Shown: positions 16,953 through 26,363, counted from the stretch's first letter. The stretch: DNA of 50,505 bases from an uncultured Rhizobium sp. (GCA_945952045.1 CAMFHE010000036.1:1-50505), one strand, 5' to 3'. Numbers and translations are program-made. Notes: generated by a model not told the origin, from the letters alone.

Positions 16953-16982
16953 CAAAAAAGGCGGCCCCGAAGGACCGCCTTT
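16953..16982 (-). terminator. Rho-independent terminator after rplS
   Basis: Read on the minus strand: stem AGGCGGTCC and GGGCCGCCT closed by a TTCG tetraloop (one T-G pair), followed by a run of six Ts (plus coordinates 16958-16953). It begins about 25 bp after the rplS stop and is a textbook intrinsic terminator for the trmD-rplS transcript. Confidence 0.85.
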
Positions 16983-17005
16983 CGAAAGATATGCGTGCGA
17001 AAAGC

Positions 17006-17533
17006 TTATTCGCTCTTTGCAGCTTCTGCGGCGGCAGCTTCTGCAGCAGCAGCGGCTTCGGCGGCGGCCTTTTCAGCGGCCAGAGCCTGTGCGGCAGCAA
17101 TCTTCTCGGCTTCGATGCGAGCCTTTTCCTGGGCAGCAGCGGCGCGCTCGGCGTCGTTGAGCTTGCGGGCGCGAACGCCGGTGTCTTCAACGATACGGGC
17201 AGACTTGCCGCGACGGTCGCGCAGGTAATAAAGCTTGGCGCGACGGACCTTACCGCGACGAACGACTTCGACGCTTTCGACCAGCGGCGAGTAGATCGGG
17301 AATACGCGCTCGACGCCTTCGCCATAGGAGATCTTGCGAACGGTGAAGCTCTCGTTGATGCCGCCGCCCGAACGGGCGATGCAGACGCCTTCATAGGCCT
17401 GAACGCGGGTACGGTTGCCTTCGACAACCTTCACGTTGACGCGCAGCGTATCGCCGGCGGAAAATTCCGGGAGCTTGCGCTGGGCTTCGATCTTGGCGGC
17501 CTGTTCGGCCTCAAGCTGCTGGATGATGTTCAT
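17006..17533 (-). CDS. rplS: Large ribosomal subunit protein bL19
   Basis: Ribosomal protein L19, located at the 30S-50S interface. The conserved domain occupies about residues 1-120 ([62 protein letters not shown]). A low-complexity Ala/Glu-rich tail follows to residue 175, making it about 50 residues longer than E. coli L19. The start is ATG 17533; a TTG three codons upstream is less likely. It has its own likely promoter at 17680-17708 and a terminator at 16953. Confidence 0.96.
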   Translation of the reverse strand: MNIIQQLEAEQAAKIEAQRKLPEFSAGDTLRVNVKVVEGNRTRVQAYEGVCIARSGGGINESFTVRKISYGEGVERVFPIYSPLVESVEVVRRGKVRRAKLYYLRDRRGKSARIVEDTGVRARKLNDAERAAAAQEKARIEAEKIAAAQALAAEKAAAEAAAAAEAAAAEAAKSE

Positions 17534-17652
17534 TGGGTTCAACCTTTTCAGTTCTTCTCGAACAGCCAGAGCGCCGGTTCCTTGGGTCTATGCCTTGGGA
17601 GCTGCTCCTTGCGGGAGCGTGGCGGGTTCGCATGTCCTTTGATTGCGGGTCG

Positions 17653-17665
17653 ACGGGGAAACCCC
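17653..17665 (-). promoter_or_regulatory. Short hairpin in the rplS leader
   Basis: CGGGG and CCCCG flank a 3-nt loop in the leader between the rplS promoter and its start codon. It may be a structural element or ribosomal-protein autoregulation site; only the stem is observed. Confidence 0.3.
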
Positions 17666-17679
17666 GAATTCCGAGCGGG

Positions 17680-17708
17680 CCTATACACCAGCCATGCCCG
17701 CTTGTCAC
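17680..17708 (-). promoter_or_regulatory. Promoter for rplS
   Basis: Minus strand: GTGACA (plus 17708-17703), 17-nt spacer, TATAGG (17685-17680). It overlaps the stop codon of trmD (17705), so rplS can be transcribed separately from rimM-trmD, with a leader of roughly 140 nt. Confidence 0.5.
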
Positions 17709-18454
17709 CCCTTTGGTGGCGTTTTTGTTGCCGTGGGCGTCAGAAGATCGGGCCTGCGCTCGGCGGTCAGACGCCGCGCCTCCTCCTCGCGCCAGCGGGC
17801 GATGGCGGCATGGTTGCCGGAGGTCAGCACGGCCGGGATGTCGCGATCCTCGAACGACTGCGGCCGCGTATAGTGCGGATGTTCGAGCAGGCCGCCCTCG
17901 AAGCTTTCATGGACGCCGGAGAGATCGTTGCCCATGACGCCCGGCAGGATTCGCACGATGGCGTCGAGCAGGATCGAGGCGGCCGGCTCGCCGCCGGAGA
18001 GGATATAGTCGCCGATCGACACTTCTTCGAGGCCGCGCGCATCGATGACGCGCTGATCGACGCCTTCGAAGCGGCCGCAGACGATGACGACGCCGTCGCC
18101 GCTGGCCAGTTCGCGCACCTTCTCCTGCGTCAGCGGTTTTCCGCGGGGGCTCATCAGCAGCCGGGGACGGCCGTCGTTTGCCGAAACGCTGTCGATGGCG
18201 CGGGCAAGCACGTCCGGCTTCAGCACCATGCCAGCGCCGCCGCCGGCCGGCGTGTCGTCCACCGTACGGTGGCGGTCGGTGGCGAAATCGCGGATCTGCA
18301 CCGTCTTCAGCCGCCAGTCGTCGCGCGCAAGCGCCTTGCCGGCCAGCGAGTGGCCGAGATGGCCGGGAAACATTTCAGGATAGAGCGTCAGCACGGTCGC
18401 GGTGAACGGCTGCTTTGCAGGTGTCTCGGTCATCGGGTCAGGGCTTGCCGTCAT
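17705..18454 (-). CDS. trmD: tRNA (guanine37-N1)-methyltransferase
   Basis: SAM-dependent SPOUT methyltransferase making m1G37 in tRNAs to prevent +1 frameshifting. The 249 residues include the knot region and signature motifs: [51 protein letters not shown] and [13 protein letters not shown]. The start at 18454 lies inside rimM (17-bp overlap) and is backed by GAGGAG 5 nt upstream; the internal ATG at 18433 has no ribosome site. Gene order rimM-trmD-rplS is the common bacterial arrangement. Confidence 0.96.
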   Translation of the reverse strand: MTASPDPMTETPAKQPFTATVLTLYPEMFPGHLGHSLAGKALARDDWRLKTVQIRDFATDRHRTVDDTPAGGGAGMVLKPDVLARAIDSVSANDGRPRLLMSPRGKPLTQEKVRELASGDGVVIVCGRFEGVDQRVIDARGLEEVSIGDYILSGGEPAASILLDAIVRILPGVMGNDLSGVHESFEGGLLEHPHYTRPQSFEDRDIPAVLTSGNHAAIARWREEEARRLTAERRPDLLTPTATKTPPKG

Positions 18455-18977
18455 CCGGCTCCTCGATCAGCCCGGCGGCGGCCGGATCGATCAGCAGCGT
18501 GCCGCCTTCGAGGTCGATTTCCAGTACGGCTTTTTCCGAAAACGGGATCAACACCGGGCGGCGGCCCGGGCCTTTCAACTCCAGCAGGTCGCCGGCGCCG
18601 AAATCGAAGATGGCGCTGACGGTGCCGTAGCTCTTGCCCTCGGCATCGATGGCTTCCAGCCCTTCGAGATCGGCATAGAAGAACTCGTCGTCTTCCAGTT
18701 CGTCGTCGGGCAGGTTGTCGCGTTCGATATAGAGTTCGAGGCCGTTCAGGGCTTCGGCCGCATTGCGATCGTTGATGCCACGGAAGCGGACGATCGCCAC
18801 GGTCTTGGCCTCGCGGATATCGAGGATCTCGAAAGTGCGCCCGTCGAGGCTGTGCAGGTTGCCGTAATCGCCGAGCGCCGTCGGATCGGCGGTGAACGTC
18901 TTGACGCGCACTTCGCCGCGCAATCCTTGCGCTGCGCCGACCGTCGCCATCAGGACGGGATTTTCAAGCTTGGTCAT
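18438..18977 (-). CDS. rimM: Ribosome maturation factor RimM
   Basis: 16S rRNA processing factor that binds ribosomal protein S19 during 30S assembly. The 179 residues comprise the N-terminal RimM domain ([25 protein letters not shown]...) and a C-terminal PRC-barrel part ([41 protein letters not shown]). ATG 18977 has GGAGAGG ahead. The trmD start overlaps its 3' end. A strong terminator-like stem lies between it and rpsP, so it probably has its own promoter. Confidence 0.95.
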   Translation of the reverse strand: MTKLENPVLMATVGAAQGLRGEVRVKTFTADPTALGDYGNLHSLDGRTFEILDIREAKTVAIVRFRGINDRNAAEALNGLELYIERDNLPDDELEDDEFFYADLEGLEAIDAEGKSYGTVSAIFDFGAGDLLELKGPGRRPVLIPFSEKAVLEIDLEGGTLLIDPAAAGLIEEPDDGKP

Positions 18978-19037
18978 CTTGTCGAACCTCTCCAGCGATT
19001 TCGGGGCTTATTATGCCGAACCGGACGCAAATGGAAA

Positions 19038-19070
19038 CGAAAACGGGCGGCATCGTCGATGCCGCCCGTT
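19038..19070 (-). terminator. Terminator or attenuator between rpsP and rimM
   Basis: Nearly continuous palindrome: 14-bp arms (19042-19055 and 19057-19070) with one central base, built around GGGCGGCAT / ATGCCGCCC. On the minus strand it is followed by TTTTCGTTT. It lies 23 bp after the rpsP stop and should end much of the ffh-rpsP transcription. Confidence 0.7.
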
Positions 19071-19093
19071 CGAATTCACAAAAAGACGATGCC

Positions 19094-19453
19094 TTATTCG
19101 GCAGCAGCGGCGGCGTCGGCAGCCTTCTGGGCCTTCTCGGCGGCGCGTTCCTGAGCCTTCTTGCCCGGCTTGCCCTTTTCCGGGTTGGAGCGGGCGTCGC
19201 GCTTGGCAAGGCCGGCTTCGTTCAGGAAGCGCAGAACGCGGTCGGTCGGCTGGGCGCCGTTGTCGAGCCAATGCTTGATACGGTCGGCGTCGAGTTCAAC
19301 GCGCTTTGCGTCTTCCTTGCCGAGCATCGGGTTCCAGGAACCGATCTTCTCGATGAAGCGGCCGTCGCGGGGCGAGCGGGCGTCGGCAACGACGACGTGG
19401 TAGTAAGGACGCTTCTTGGAACCGCCGCGGGCGAGACGAATCTTCAGGGACAT
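19094..19453 (-). CDS. rpsP: Small ribosomal subunit protein bS16
   Basis: Ribosomal protein S16, needed for 30S assembly. The conserved domain is about residues 1-85 ([42 protein letters not shown]...). A Lys/Ala/Glu tail ending in AADAAAAAE takes it to 119 residues, longer than the E. coli protein (82). It starts 35 bp after the chorismate mutase stop and probably shares a transcript with ffh, with a terminator-like palindrome after it. Confidence 0.97.
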   Translation of the reverse strand: MSLKIRLARGGSKKRPYYHVVVADARSPRDGRFIEKIGSWNPMLGKEDAKRVELDADRIKHWLDNGAQPTDRVLRFLNEAGLAKRDARSNPEKGKPGKKAQERAAEKAQKAADAAAAAE

Positions 19454-19488
19454 GGGATTACTCCTTGGGTTTCTTGTTGAGGCCGCCG

Positions 19489-19809
19489 TCAGGCGGTCTT
19501 TTCGGTTGCGCCACCGTGTTCGGCGGCAATGGCTTCATGGTGCCGGATGACTTCCTTGATAATGAAGTTCAGGAACTTCTCGGCGAAATCCGGATCCAGA
19601 TTGGCGTCGTTCGCCAGGCGGCGAAGGCGTTCGATCTGGTATTCCTCGCGCGCCAGGTCGGCCGGCGGCAGGTCATGCTGGGCCTTGAGAACACCGACCG
19701 CCTTGGTGCAGCGGAAACGTTCGGCCAGCATATGCACGAGAGCGGCATCGATATTGTCGATCGACTGGCGATAGCCGCTCAATTCTTCTCTGATCTTCGG
19801 ATCGATCAT
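19489..19809 (-). CDS. Chorismate mutase (AroQ class)
   Basis: Small (106-residue) all-helical AroQ-type chorismate mutase, converting chorismate to prephenate for Phe and Tyr synthesis. The family pattern is clear: [54 protein letters not shown], including the active-site Arg and Lys positions. ATG 19809 has GGGAGAG ahead. It sits between ffh (ending 14 bp upstream) and rpsP, an unexpected place for an aromatic-biosynthesis gene but intact. Its product would feed the TyrC enzyme encoded at 34 kb. Confidence 0.9.
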   Translation of the reverse strand: MIDPKIREELSGYRQSIDNIDAALVHMLAERFRCTKAVGVLKAQHDLPPADLAREEYQIERLRRLANDANLDPDFAEKFLNFIIKEVIRHHEAIAAEHGGATEKTA

Positions 19810-19823
19810 GACTGTCTCTCCCC

Positions 19824-21392
19824 TCACTTCTTCTTGGGCAGGCCGGGAAGGCCGGGGAAGCCGCCGAGACCGGGAAGCTTTCCGCCAAGGCCCGGCAGGC
19901 CACCGCCGCCGAGACCGGGCATGCCGCCCGGCTTGCCGAGGCCGGCCGCTTCCGCCTGCTTCTGCAAGGCTTCGAGCTGCTTCGGATCGAGCTTCGACAG
20001 ATCCGGCATGCCGCCCATGCCGCCGCCAAGGCCACCCAGGCCCATCTTGCCGGCAAGGCCGCCCATCATCTGCTTCATCATGCCGCCTTTGCCCTTACCG
20101 CCCATCATCTTCATCATGTCGGCCATGCCGCGATGCATCTTGAGCAGCTTGTTGATGTCGGCGGCATCGGTGCCGGAACCGCTGGCGATGCGTTTTTTAC
20201 GCGAATGCTTCAGCAGGTCGGGATTGGCGCGCTCTTCCTTGGTCATCGAGGAGATGATGGCGAGCTGGCGGCGGAAGAGCTTGTCGTCGAGGCCGGCGGC
20301 GGACAGCTTGTCCTTCATGCCGCTCATGCCCGGCATCATGCCCATGATACCGCCCATGCCGCCCATCTTCTGCATCTGGCCGATCTGGTCGGCGAGATCG
20401 TTGAGGTCGAACTTGCCCTTGGCCAGCTTGGCGGCCATGGCGGCCGCCTTTTCGGCGTCGATATTTTCCGCAGCTTTTTCAACGAGCGAAACGATGTCGC
20501 CCATGCCGAGGATACGGTCGGCGATACGGCGGGGATGGAATTCCTCCAGTTCGCCCATGCGCTCGCCGACACCGATCAGCTTGATCGGCTTGCCGGTGAC
20601 GGCGCGCATCGACAGCGCCGCGCCGCCTCGGCCGTCGCCGTCCATGCGGGTCAGCACGAGGCCGGTGATGCCGACGCGCTCGTCGAAATTGCGGGCGAGA
20701 TTGACGGCGTCCTGACCGGTCAGGCTATCGGCGACCAGCAGGATTTCATGCGGGTTCGAGCGCTTCTTGATGTCGGCCATTTCGACCATCAGCGGCTCGT
20801 CGATATGGGTACGGCCGGCGGTGTCGAGGATGACGATGTCATGGCCGCCGAGCTTGGCGGCCTGCACGGCGCGGGCGGCGATATCGGTCGGCGACTGGCC
20901 GGCGATGATCGGCAGCGTATCGACGCTCGTCTGAACGCCCAGCTGGCGAAGCTGCTCTTGCGCGGCCGGACGGCGCGTGTCGAGCGAGGCCATCAGGACC
21001 TTCTTCTTGTCGCGCGTCTTCAGCCGGTTGGCGATCTTGGCCGAGGTGGTGGTCTTGCCCGAGCCCTGCAGGCCGACCATCATGATGACGACCGGGGCCG
21101 GTGCGTTCAGATCGATGCTCGCGCCTTCCGAGCCCAGCATCTCGACCAGCTCGTCATGGACGATCTTGACGACCATCTGGCCGGGCTTGATCGACTTCAG
21201 GACTTCGGCGCCGACGGCCTTTTCACGGACGCGATCGGTGAAGGAGCGAACGACTTCGAGCGCCACGTCGGCTTCCAGCAGCGCGCGGCGAACCTCGCGG
21301 AGCGCAGCTGCGACATCCGCTTCCGATAGCGCACCGCGACCGGTCAATCCGTTGAGGATGGACCCAAGGCGCTCCTGCAGGCTCTCAAACAT
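19824..21392 (-). CDS. ffh: Signal recognition particle protein (Ffh)
   Basis: SRP54 GTPase that binds signal sequences and the 4.5S RNA and targets ribosomes to the membrane. The 522 residues have the N and G domains (GLQGSGKTTTSAKIA, DTAGRTHIDE, TRMDGDGRGGAAL) and a Met-rich M domain (about 300-440) with the RNA-binding segment SGSGTDAADINKLLKMHRGMADMMK. The tail (about 440-522) is unusually Gly/Leu/Pro-rich. The start at 21392 gives the family N-terminus MFESLQERLGSIL. It heads the ffh-chorismate mutase-rpsP block and has a leader with a terminator-like stem. Confidence 0.97.
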   Translation of the reverse strand: MFESLQERLGSILNGLTGRGALSEADVAAALREVRRALLEADVALEVVRSFTDRVREKAVGAEVLKSIKPGQMVVKIVHDELVEMLGSEGASIDLNAPAPVVIMMVGLQGSGKTTTSAKIANRLKTRDKKKVLMASLDTRRPAAQEQLRQLGVQTSVDTLPIIAGQSPTDIAARAVQAAKLGGHDIVILDTAGRTHIDEPLMVEMADIKKRSNPHEILLVADSLTGQDAVNLARNFDERVGITGLVLTRMDGDGRGGAALSMRAVTGKPIKLIGVGERMGELEEFHPRRIADRILGMGDIVSLVEKAAENIDAEKAAAMAAKLAKGKFDLNDLADQIGQMQKMGGMGGIMGMMPGMSGMKDKLSAAGLDDKLFRRQLAIISSMTKEERANPDLLKHSRKKRIASGSGTDAADINKLLKMHRGMADMMKMMGGKGKGGMMKQMMGGLAGKMGLGGLGGGMGGMPDLSKLDPKQLEALQKQAEAAGLGKPGGMPGLGGGGLPGLGGKLPGLGGFPGLPGLPKKK

Positions 21393-21487
21393 CAGCTCTT
21401 CCTTCTTCGTTTCCGGTTGTGCCGGAAACGTCGGTCTGTCGCGGCGAAAAAACAAGACGCAAAGCCAAAAAGCACCCGAGGGCGCAT
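21392..21487 (-). CDS. Candidate 31-codon upstream ORF overlapping the ffh start
   Basis: An ATG at 21487 opens a 31-residue frame (starting MRPRVLFGFA, ending in a basic RKRRRKS tail) whose TGA overlaps the ffh ATG as TGATG. No ribosome site is at normal distance (a GGAGG lies about 20 nt away). Its ATG is inside the terminator-like stem. It could couple ffh translation to the leader, or be chance. Confidence 0.2.
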   Translation of the reverse strand: MRPRVLFGFASCFFAATDRRFRHNRKRRRKS

Positions 21488-21570
21488 CGCGCTGTCGGGT
21501 GTGGACCTCCGGAATCCTGTGCTATGACGGCTCCGGTCGGCGGCTCGAGTCTTGATCTCGTCGCGGATTT
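21466..21570 (-). ncRNA. Candidate small RNA or attenuated leader upstream of ffh
   Basis: A promoter (21577-21605) and an intrinsic-terminator-like stem bracket about 100 nt with no convincing gene. The stem pairs CACCCGA (plus 21501-21495 on the RNA 5' side: CACCCGA) with TCGGGTG (RNA of 21479-21473), with inner GCGC/GCGC arms, and is followed by CTTTTTGG. Either a stand-alone sRNA is made, or ffh is controlled by read-through. The rest of the 322-bp gap to the next gene (21606-21714) shows nothing else I recognise. Confidence 0.35.
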
Positions 21571-21576
21571 GCGGGC

Positions 21577-21605
21577 GATAAACCCCAAGATGCGGGCAAA
21601 GTCAA
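21577..21605 (-). promoter_or_regulatory. Promoter upstream of ffh / candidate sRNA
   Basis: Minus strand: TTGACT (plus 21605-21600), a 17-nt spacer, TTTATC (21582-21577). Five of six bases match the -35 consensus. Transcription would start near 21570 and run towards ffh through the terminator-like stem at 21473-21501. Confidence 0.5.
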
Positions 21606-21714
21606 GGAAAATGCGGAATTTCGCCCAGTGCGCCACGGTGCTTGTCTTCCGTCTGTGCGTCACCCATGTCTGGATGGCAAGGGCCAGTGGACGCAACGAC
21701 AGACCGGGAAGACG

Positions 21715-22719
21715 ATGCCAGGCAGCAGCAATCCCTATTACCAGGGTCCGGTGACGGATCATTTCGACGGGACGCGTTTTTTCAATCCCGACGGTATCGA
21801 GCCGCTCGGCTTTTCCGATGTGTTGCGCTGGCAATTCGGCGGCGGGCGGATGACGTGGCCGAAGCGGATCCTCAGCCCGCACAAGCCGGCAAAACCGGCG
21901 CGGAAGATCGATGGCGATGCCATCCGGGTCACCATGGTCGGCCATGCCTCGCTGCTGGTGCAGGTCGCCGGCATCAATATTCTCACCGATCCCGTCTGGT
22001 CCGAGCGCGTCAGCCCGTTCTCCTTTGCCGGACCGAAACGCGTGGTCGCGCCGGGCATCGCCTTTGCCGATCTGCCGCCGATCGATCTCGTGCTGGTGAC
22101 GCATAATCACTACGACCACATGGATCTGGTCACACTTGCAGCGCTGCATGCGGCGCATCGGCCGGAGATCGTCACGCCGCTCGGCAATGACGTCATCATT
22201 CGCCGGCGGATCGCCGATGCGCGCATCCGCGTGCTGGACTGGGGCGAGGCGGCGTCCGTTTCCGGCATCCGGATCATTGCCGAACCCTGCCATCACTGGT
22301 CGGCGCGCGGCACGCGCGACCGGCGCATGGCGCTGTGGTCGGCCTTCGTTCTGGAAACGCCGGCCGGGCGCATCTATCATATCGGCGATACCGGTTTTCA
22401 CGAGGGCATCAACTATCGCGCCGTCGGCGAAAAATATGATGGTTTCCGGTTGGCGCTGCTGCCCTTCGGCGCCTATGAGCCGCGCTGGTTCATGCGCGGT
22501 CAGCACCAGAATCCGCAGGAAGCGGTGGAGGGTATGCGGCTTTGCCGGGCCTCCTTCGTCGCTGGCCATCATTGGGGTACGTTCCAATTGACCGACGAGG
22601 GTTTCGGCCAGCCGGTCGAGGCGCTGCATGCAGCCCTCGACGAACACGGCATTGCGCGGGAAAATTTTCCCGCGCTTTCGCCGGGCCAGGTGTTCGACGT
22701 GCCACCCATGCCAGCCTGA
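21715..22719 (+). CDS. Metallo-beta-lactamase-fold hydrolase (NAPE-PLD/UlaG-like)
   Basis: A 334-residue hydrolase of the MBL superfamily. The metal-binding motif HxHxDH is present (THNHYDHMD), then a CHHWS histidine, the bridging Asp in GDTGFHEG and a C-terminal GHHWGTF. The overall layout (an N-terminal FNPDG...WP segment, then [35 protein letters not shown]) is that of NAPE-PLD-type lipid phosphodiesterases and related bacterial proteins. The substrate is unknown. ATG 21715 has GGGA close ahead. dapF follows on the same strand after 86 bp. Confidence 0.85.
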   Translation: MPGSSNPYYQGPVTDHFDGTRFFNPDGIEPLGFSDVLRWQFGGGRMTWPKRILSPHKPAKPARKIDGDAIRVTMVGHASLLVQVAGINILTDPVWSERVSPFSFAGPKRVVAPGIAFADLPPIDLVLVTHNHYDHMDLVTLAALHAAHRPEIVTPLGNDVIIRRRIADARIRVLDWGEAASVSGIRIIAEPCHHWSARGTRDRRMALWSAFVLETPAGRIYHIGDTGFHEGINYRAVGEKYDGFRLALLPFGAYEPRWFMRGQHQNPQEAVEGMRLCRASFVAGHHWGTFQLTDEGFGQPVEALHAALDEHGIARENFPALSPGQVFDVPPMPA

Positions 22720-22805
22720 GGATGAGGGCGGGGGAAGGCGATGCCGCCACTGGTAATTTGCCGAGGTTTCCGCCATATAGGCCGCAAGAAAAGGTGGATC
22801 ATCCC

Positions 22806-23711
22806 ATGAGCAACACGGTCGAATTCGCGAAGATGAACGGGCTTGGCAACAAGATCCTTGTGGTCGATATGCGCGGTCGCCGTGACACCGTGACGCCGGA
22901 TGCGGCAATCGCGCTTGCCGCCAAGGCCGAGACCGCCTTCGACCAGATCATGGCGATCCACGATCCCAAGGCCGACGGCACCGATGCCTGGATCGACATT
23001 ATCAATTGCGACGGCACAAAGGCGCAGGCCTGCGGCAACGGCACACGCTGCGTCGTACAGGCGCTGGCCTCAGAAACCGGCAAGAAGACCTTCACCTTTC
23101 AAACGGTCGCCGGCATCCTCAATGCGCAGGAGCACGAGGACGGGTTGATCTCCGTCGACATGGGCAAGCCGGTGTTTGCCTGGGACCGCATTCCGCTGGC
23201 GGAAGAATTCCACGACACCAGCCGCATCGAATTGCAGATTGGCCCGATCGACGATCCCGTCCTGCATTCGCCCTCGGCCATGTCGATGGGCAATCCGCAT
23301 GCGGTCTTCTGGGTGGATCGCGATCCCATGGAGTTCGACCTGCACCGCTTCGGCCCGCTGCTCGAAAATCATCCGATGTTTCCGGAAAAGGCCAATATCA
23401 CGCTGGCGCATGTGACGTCCGAGGGCGCGATGACGACGAGGACCTGGGAGCGCGGCGCCGGTCTGACGCTCGCCTGCGGCTCGGCCGCCTGCGCCTCCGC
23501 CGTCAGCGGCGCACGCACCGGTCGCACCGGCCGCAAGGTCGCCATTACCGTCGCCAGCAGCCCGAACCGCGGCACGCTTCACATCGAATGGCGCGAGCGC
23601 GACGATCATGTGGTCATGACCGGTCCGGCCGAATGGGAATGGGCGGGTATGCTCGATCCGGCGACCGGCGCCTGGAGCCGGCAGGCGGAGAATGAGGCGG
23701 GGGCGCGGTGA
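22806..23711 (+). CDS. dapF: Diaminopimelate epimerase
   Basis: Cofactor-independent epimerase converting LL- to meso-diaminopimelate for lysine and peptidoglycan. The 301 residues contain both catalytic cysteines: CGNGTRC near residue 78 and LACGSAAC near 222. The N-terminal [13 protein letters not shown] matches the family. Its stop overlaps the GTG start of mtaB by 3 bases, so the two are coupled. The pathway continues with lysA at the other end of the window. Confidence 0.96.
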   Translation: MSNTVEFAKMNGLGNKILVVDMRGRRDTVTPDAAIALAAKAETAFDQIMAIHDPKADGTDAWIDIINCDGTKAQACGNGTRCVVQALASETGKKTFTFQTVAGILNAQEHEDGLISVDMGKPVFAWDRIPLAEEFHDTSRIELQIGPIDDPVLHSPSAMSMGNPHAVFWVDRDPMEFDLHRFGPLLENHPMFPEKANITLAHVTSEGAMTTRTWERGAGLTLACGSAACASAVSGARTGRTGRKVAITVASSPNRGTLHIEWRERDDHVVMTGPAEWEWAGMLDPATGAWSRQAENEAGAR

Positions 23712-24982
23712 GCGGCGTCGACGTCATCACCTTCGGTTGCCGCCTGAACACCTATGAATCCGAGATCATGCGCGCCGAGGCCGAAAAAGCGGGGCTGAAC
23801 AATGCCGTTCTGGTCAATACCTGCGCGGTCACCGGCGAGGCCGTACGTCAGGCGCGCCAGGCGATCCGCCGCGCGCGGCGCGACAATCCCCATGCCCGCA
23901 TCATCGTCACCGGCTGCGCCGCGCAGGTGGAGAAGGAGATGTTCGCGGAGATGCCCGAGGTCGATGCCGTCCTCGGCAACGAGGAAAAGCTGCGCGCGAC
24001 CTCCTATCGCTCGCTGCCGGATTTCGGTGTCTCGGCGGAAGAAAAGCTGCGCGTCAACGACATCATGAGCGTGCGCGCCACCGCGCCGCAAATGGTCAAG
24101 CATATCGACGGGCATGTGCGCGCCTTCATCCAGGTGCAGAACGGCTGCGATCACCGTTGCACCTTTTGCGTCATCCCCTATGGGCGCGGCAATTCCAGAT
24201 CCGTGCCGATGGGGGCGGTGGTCGAGCAGGCGCGCAAGCTGGTGGAGAGCGGCTATAGCGAAATCGTGCTGACCGGCGTCGACGCCACCAGCTACGGCGC
24301 GGATCTTCCGGGAGAGCCGAGCCTCGGCCTGCTGGCCAAAAGCCTGCTCAGGCATGTGCCCGATATCCGGCGGCTGCGGCTCTCCTCCATCGACAGCATC
24401 GAGGCCGACAGCCATCTCTTCGATCTGATCGGCGACGAGCCGCGCTTCATGCCACATCTGCATCTCTCGTTGCAGCACGGCGACGATATGATCCTCAAGC
24501 GGATGAAGCGGCGGCATTCGCGCGGCGATGCGCTCGCCTTTGTCGAGCAGGTGCGGCGTTTGAGGCCTGAGATCAGCCTCGGCGCCGACATGATCGCCGG
24601 CTTCCCGACCGAGACGGAAGACATGTTCGACAATGCCCGGCGTCTGGCGGAAGAGGCGCGGATCGCGCATCTGCATGTCTTTCCCTACAGCCCGCGCCCG
24701 GCAACGCCGGCAGCGCGCATGCCGCAGCTCGATCGGGCGCTGGTCAAGGAACGCGCCGCGCGCCTGCGCGAGACAGGGGCGGCGCTCTATGCCGCCCATC
24801 TCGACGCCATGGCCGGCACGCGTCAGACGATCCTTGTCGAGAACAACGGTCTCGCGCATACCGAAAATTTCACGCTTGTCGTCGCCGAAGGTCTTTTGCC
24901 CCGCGCGCTTGTGCCGGTCACCATCACCGGTCACAATGGCAAGCACCTCACCATGCAAGTACAAAGGCCGCAGGCGGCCTGA
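23708..24982 (+). CDS. mtaB: tRNA N6-threonylcarbamoyladenosine(37) methylthiotransferase
   Basis: Radical-SAM methylthiotransferase making ms2t6A37 in tRNAs for ANN codons. The 424 residues show the N-terminal UPF0004 domain with three cluster Cys ([21 protein letters not shown]), the radical-SAM CxxxCxxC (CDHRCTFC, about residues 148-155) and a C-terminal TRAM-like RNA-binding segment. The start is GTG 23708, overlapping the dapF stop. The spacing of the cluster motifs is that of MtaB rather than MiaB. Confidence 0.94.
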   Translation: MSGVDVITFGCRLNTYESEIMRAEAEKAGLNNAVLVNTCAVTGEAVRQARQAIRRARRDNPHARIIVTGCAAQVEKEMFAEMPEVDAVLGNEEKLRATSYRSLPDFGVSAEEKLRVNDIMSVRATAPQMVKHIDGHVRAFIQVQNGCDHRCTFCVIPYGRGNSRSVPMGAVVEQARKLVESGYSEIVLTGVDATSYGADLPGEPSLGLLAKSLLRHVPDIRRLRLSSIDSIEADSHLFDLIGDEPRFMPHLHLSLQHGDDMILKRMKRRHSRGDALAFVEQVRRLRPEISLGADMIAGFPTETEDMFDNARRLAEEARIAHLHVFPYSPRPATPAARMPQLDRALVKERAARLRETGAALYAAHLDAMAGTRQTILVENNGLAHTENFTLVVAEGLLPRALVPVTITGHNGKHLTMQVQRPQAA

Positions 24983-24992
24983 CGGGATAGAA

Positions 24993-26363
24993 ATGGCTCT
25001 CAGTTTCATCAAACGGGTCTTTACCTTCGGCAAGGATGCGCCTCGCGAAGAGGAGAAAGACACGCCCGAACTGACGCCGGCAATGGTCCCGGCAGTCGAG
25101 CCGGAACCGGTCGCTGAACCGCCTGTTGCCGAGGCCGAACCTGTCGCCGAGGCTCTGCCGCCGGCAGAGGAGGTCTTCGAGGAACCGGCGGAAACCGTCG
25201 CCGACAGCGCCTCCGATACCGTCGAGGACGAAGAGCCGGCGTTGCTGCCGGATGTCGAGGCGTTGCAGGATGTCGGCGTCGTGCCGCTTTCGCTGCTGGA
25301 GGCGGAAGCCGAGGCCGGGGTGGAGGAAAGCGCGCCCTTAGCGGAGGTCGCAGAGCCGCCCGTCGAAACGCCGGTCGCCTTGCCCAAGGGTTTTGCCATC
25401 GGCGCGGCCGAGCCGGAACCGGTGGTCATCGCTCCGCCGGAAAAACTCTCCTGGTTCCAGCGCTTGCGCCTTGGATTGGCGCGCACCTCCTCGCAGCTGA
25501 CGGGCCAGATCGCCGCACTGTTCACCAAGCGCAAGCTCGACGAGCAGACGCTGCAGGATCTGGAGGATCTGCTGATCCAGGCCGATCTCGGCGTCGAGAC
25601 GGCGCTGCGCGTCACCGATACGCTGGCTTCGGAGCGCTACGGCAAGGATGTCACCGGCGAGGATGTCGGCCGCATCATGGCGAGCGAAATCACCAAGGTT
25701 CTGACCCCGGTCGCCAAGCCGCTGCAACTCGACCTGTCGCACAAGCCGCATGTCATCCTCGTCGTCGGCGTCAACGGCACCGGCAAGACGACGACCATCG
25801 GCAAGCTGGCGGCGAAGCTGTCCGGCGCCGGGCTGAAGGTGATGCTGGCGGCCGGCGACACGTTTCGCGCTGCCGCCATCGAACAATTGAAAATCTGGGC
25901 GGATCGCACCAAATCCGAATTTGTCGGCACCAAGCTTGGCGCCGATGCCGCCGGTCTCGCTTACGATGCCTTCGAGCAGGCCAAGGCGAAAAAATGTGAC
26001 GTGCTGATCATCGACACGGCCGGGCGTTTGCAAAACAAGGCCGAGCTGATGGCGGAACTGGAAAAGATTGTGCGCGTGCTCGGCAAGCTCGATCCCGATG
26101 CGCCGCACACCGTGCTCCAGACGCTCGACGCCACCACCGGCCAGAATGCGCTGAGCCAGGTGGAGATCTTCCGCAACGTCGCCGGCGTCAACGGGTTGAT
26201 CATGACAAAGCTCGACGGCACGGCGCGGGGCGGCATTCTCGTCGCCATCTCCGCCAAGCACAAGCTGCCGGTCTATTTCATCGGCGTTGGCGAAGGCGTC
26301 GAGGATCTCGAACCTTTCGAAGCGCAGGATTTTGCCCGCGCGATTGCCGGGCTCGGTCAATAA
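24993..26363 (+). CDS. ftsY: Signal recognition particle receptor FtsY
   Basis: SRP receptor GTPase at the inner membrane; pairs with Ffh. Of 456 residues, the first 150 or so form the acidic, Pro/Glu/Ala-rich A domain (with an N-terminal MALSFIKRVF amphipathic start suited to membrane contact). The NG domain follows with GVNGTGKTTTIGKLA (about 255-270), AAGDTFRAAA, DTAGR and TKLDGTARGG. It follows mtaB by 10 bp. Its partner gene ffh is on the opposite strand 3.6 kb away. Confidence 0.96.
   Translation: MALSFIKRVFTFGKDAPREEEKDTPELTPAMVPAVEPEPVAEPPVAEAEPVAEALPPAEEVFEEPAETVADSASDTVEDEEPALLPDVEALQDVGVVPLSLLEAEAEAGVEESAPLAEVAEPPVETPVALPKGFAIGAAEPEPVVIAPPEKLSWFQRLRLGLARTSSQLTGQIAALFTKRKLDEQTLQDLEDLLIQADLGVETALRVTDTLASERYGKDVTGEDVGRIMASEITKVLTPVAKPLQLDLSHKPHVILVVGVNGTGKTTTIGKLAAKLSGAGLKVMLAAGDTFRAAAIEQLKIWADRTKSEFVGTKLGADAAGLAYDAFEQAKAKKCDVLIIDTAGRLQNKAELMAELEKIVRVLGKLDPDAPHTVLQTLDATTGQNALSQVEIFRNVAGVNGLIMTKLDGTARGGILVAISAKHKLPVYFIGVGEGVEDLEPFEAQDFARAIAGLGQ

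Noticed and set aside
23606..25615. Long minus-strand frame opposite mtaB and ftsY
   Set aside because: Ser-rich start is the complement of the FtsY acidic domain; no independent coding signs.
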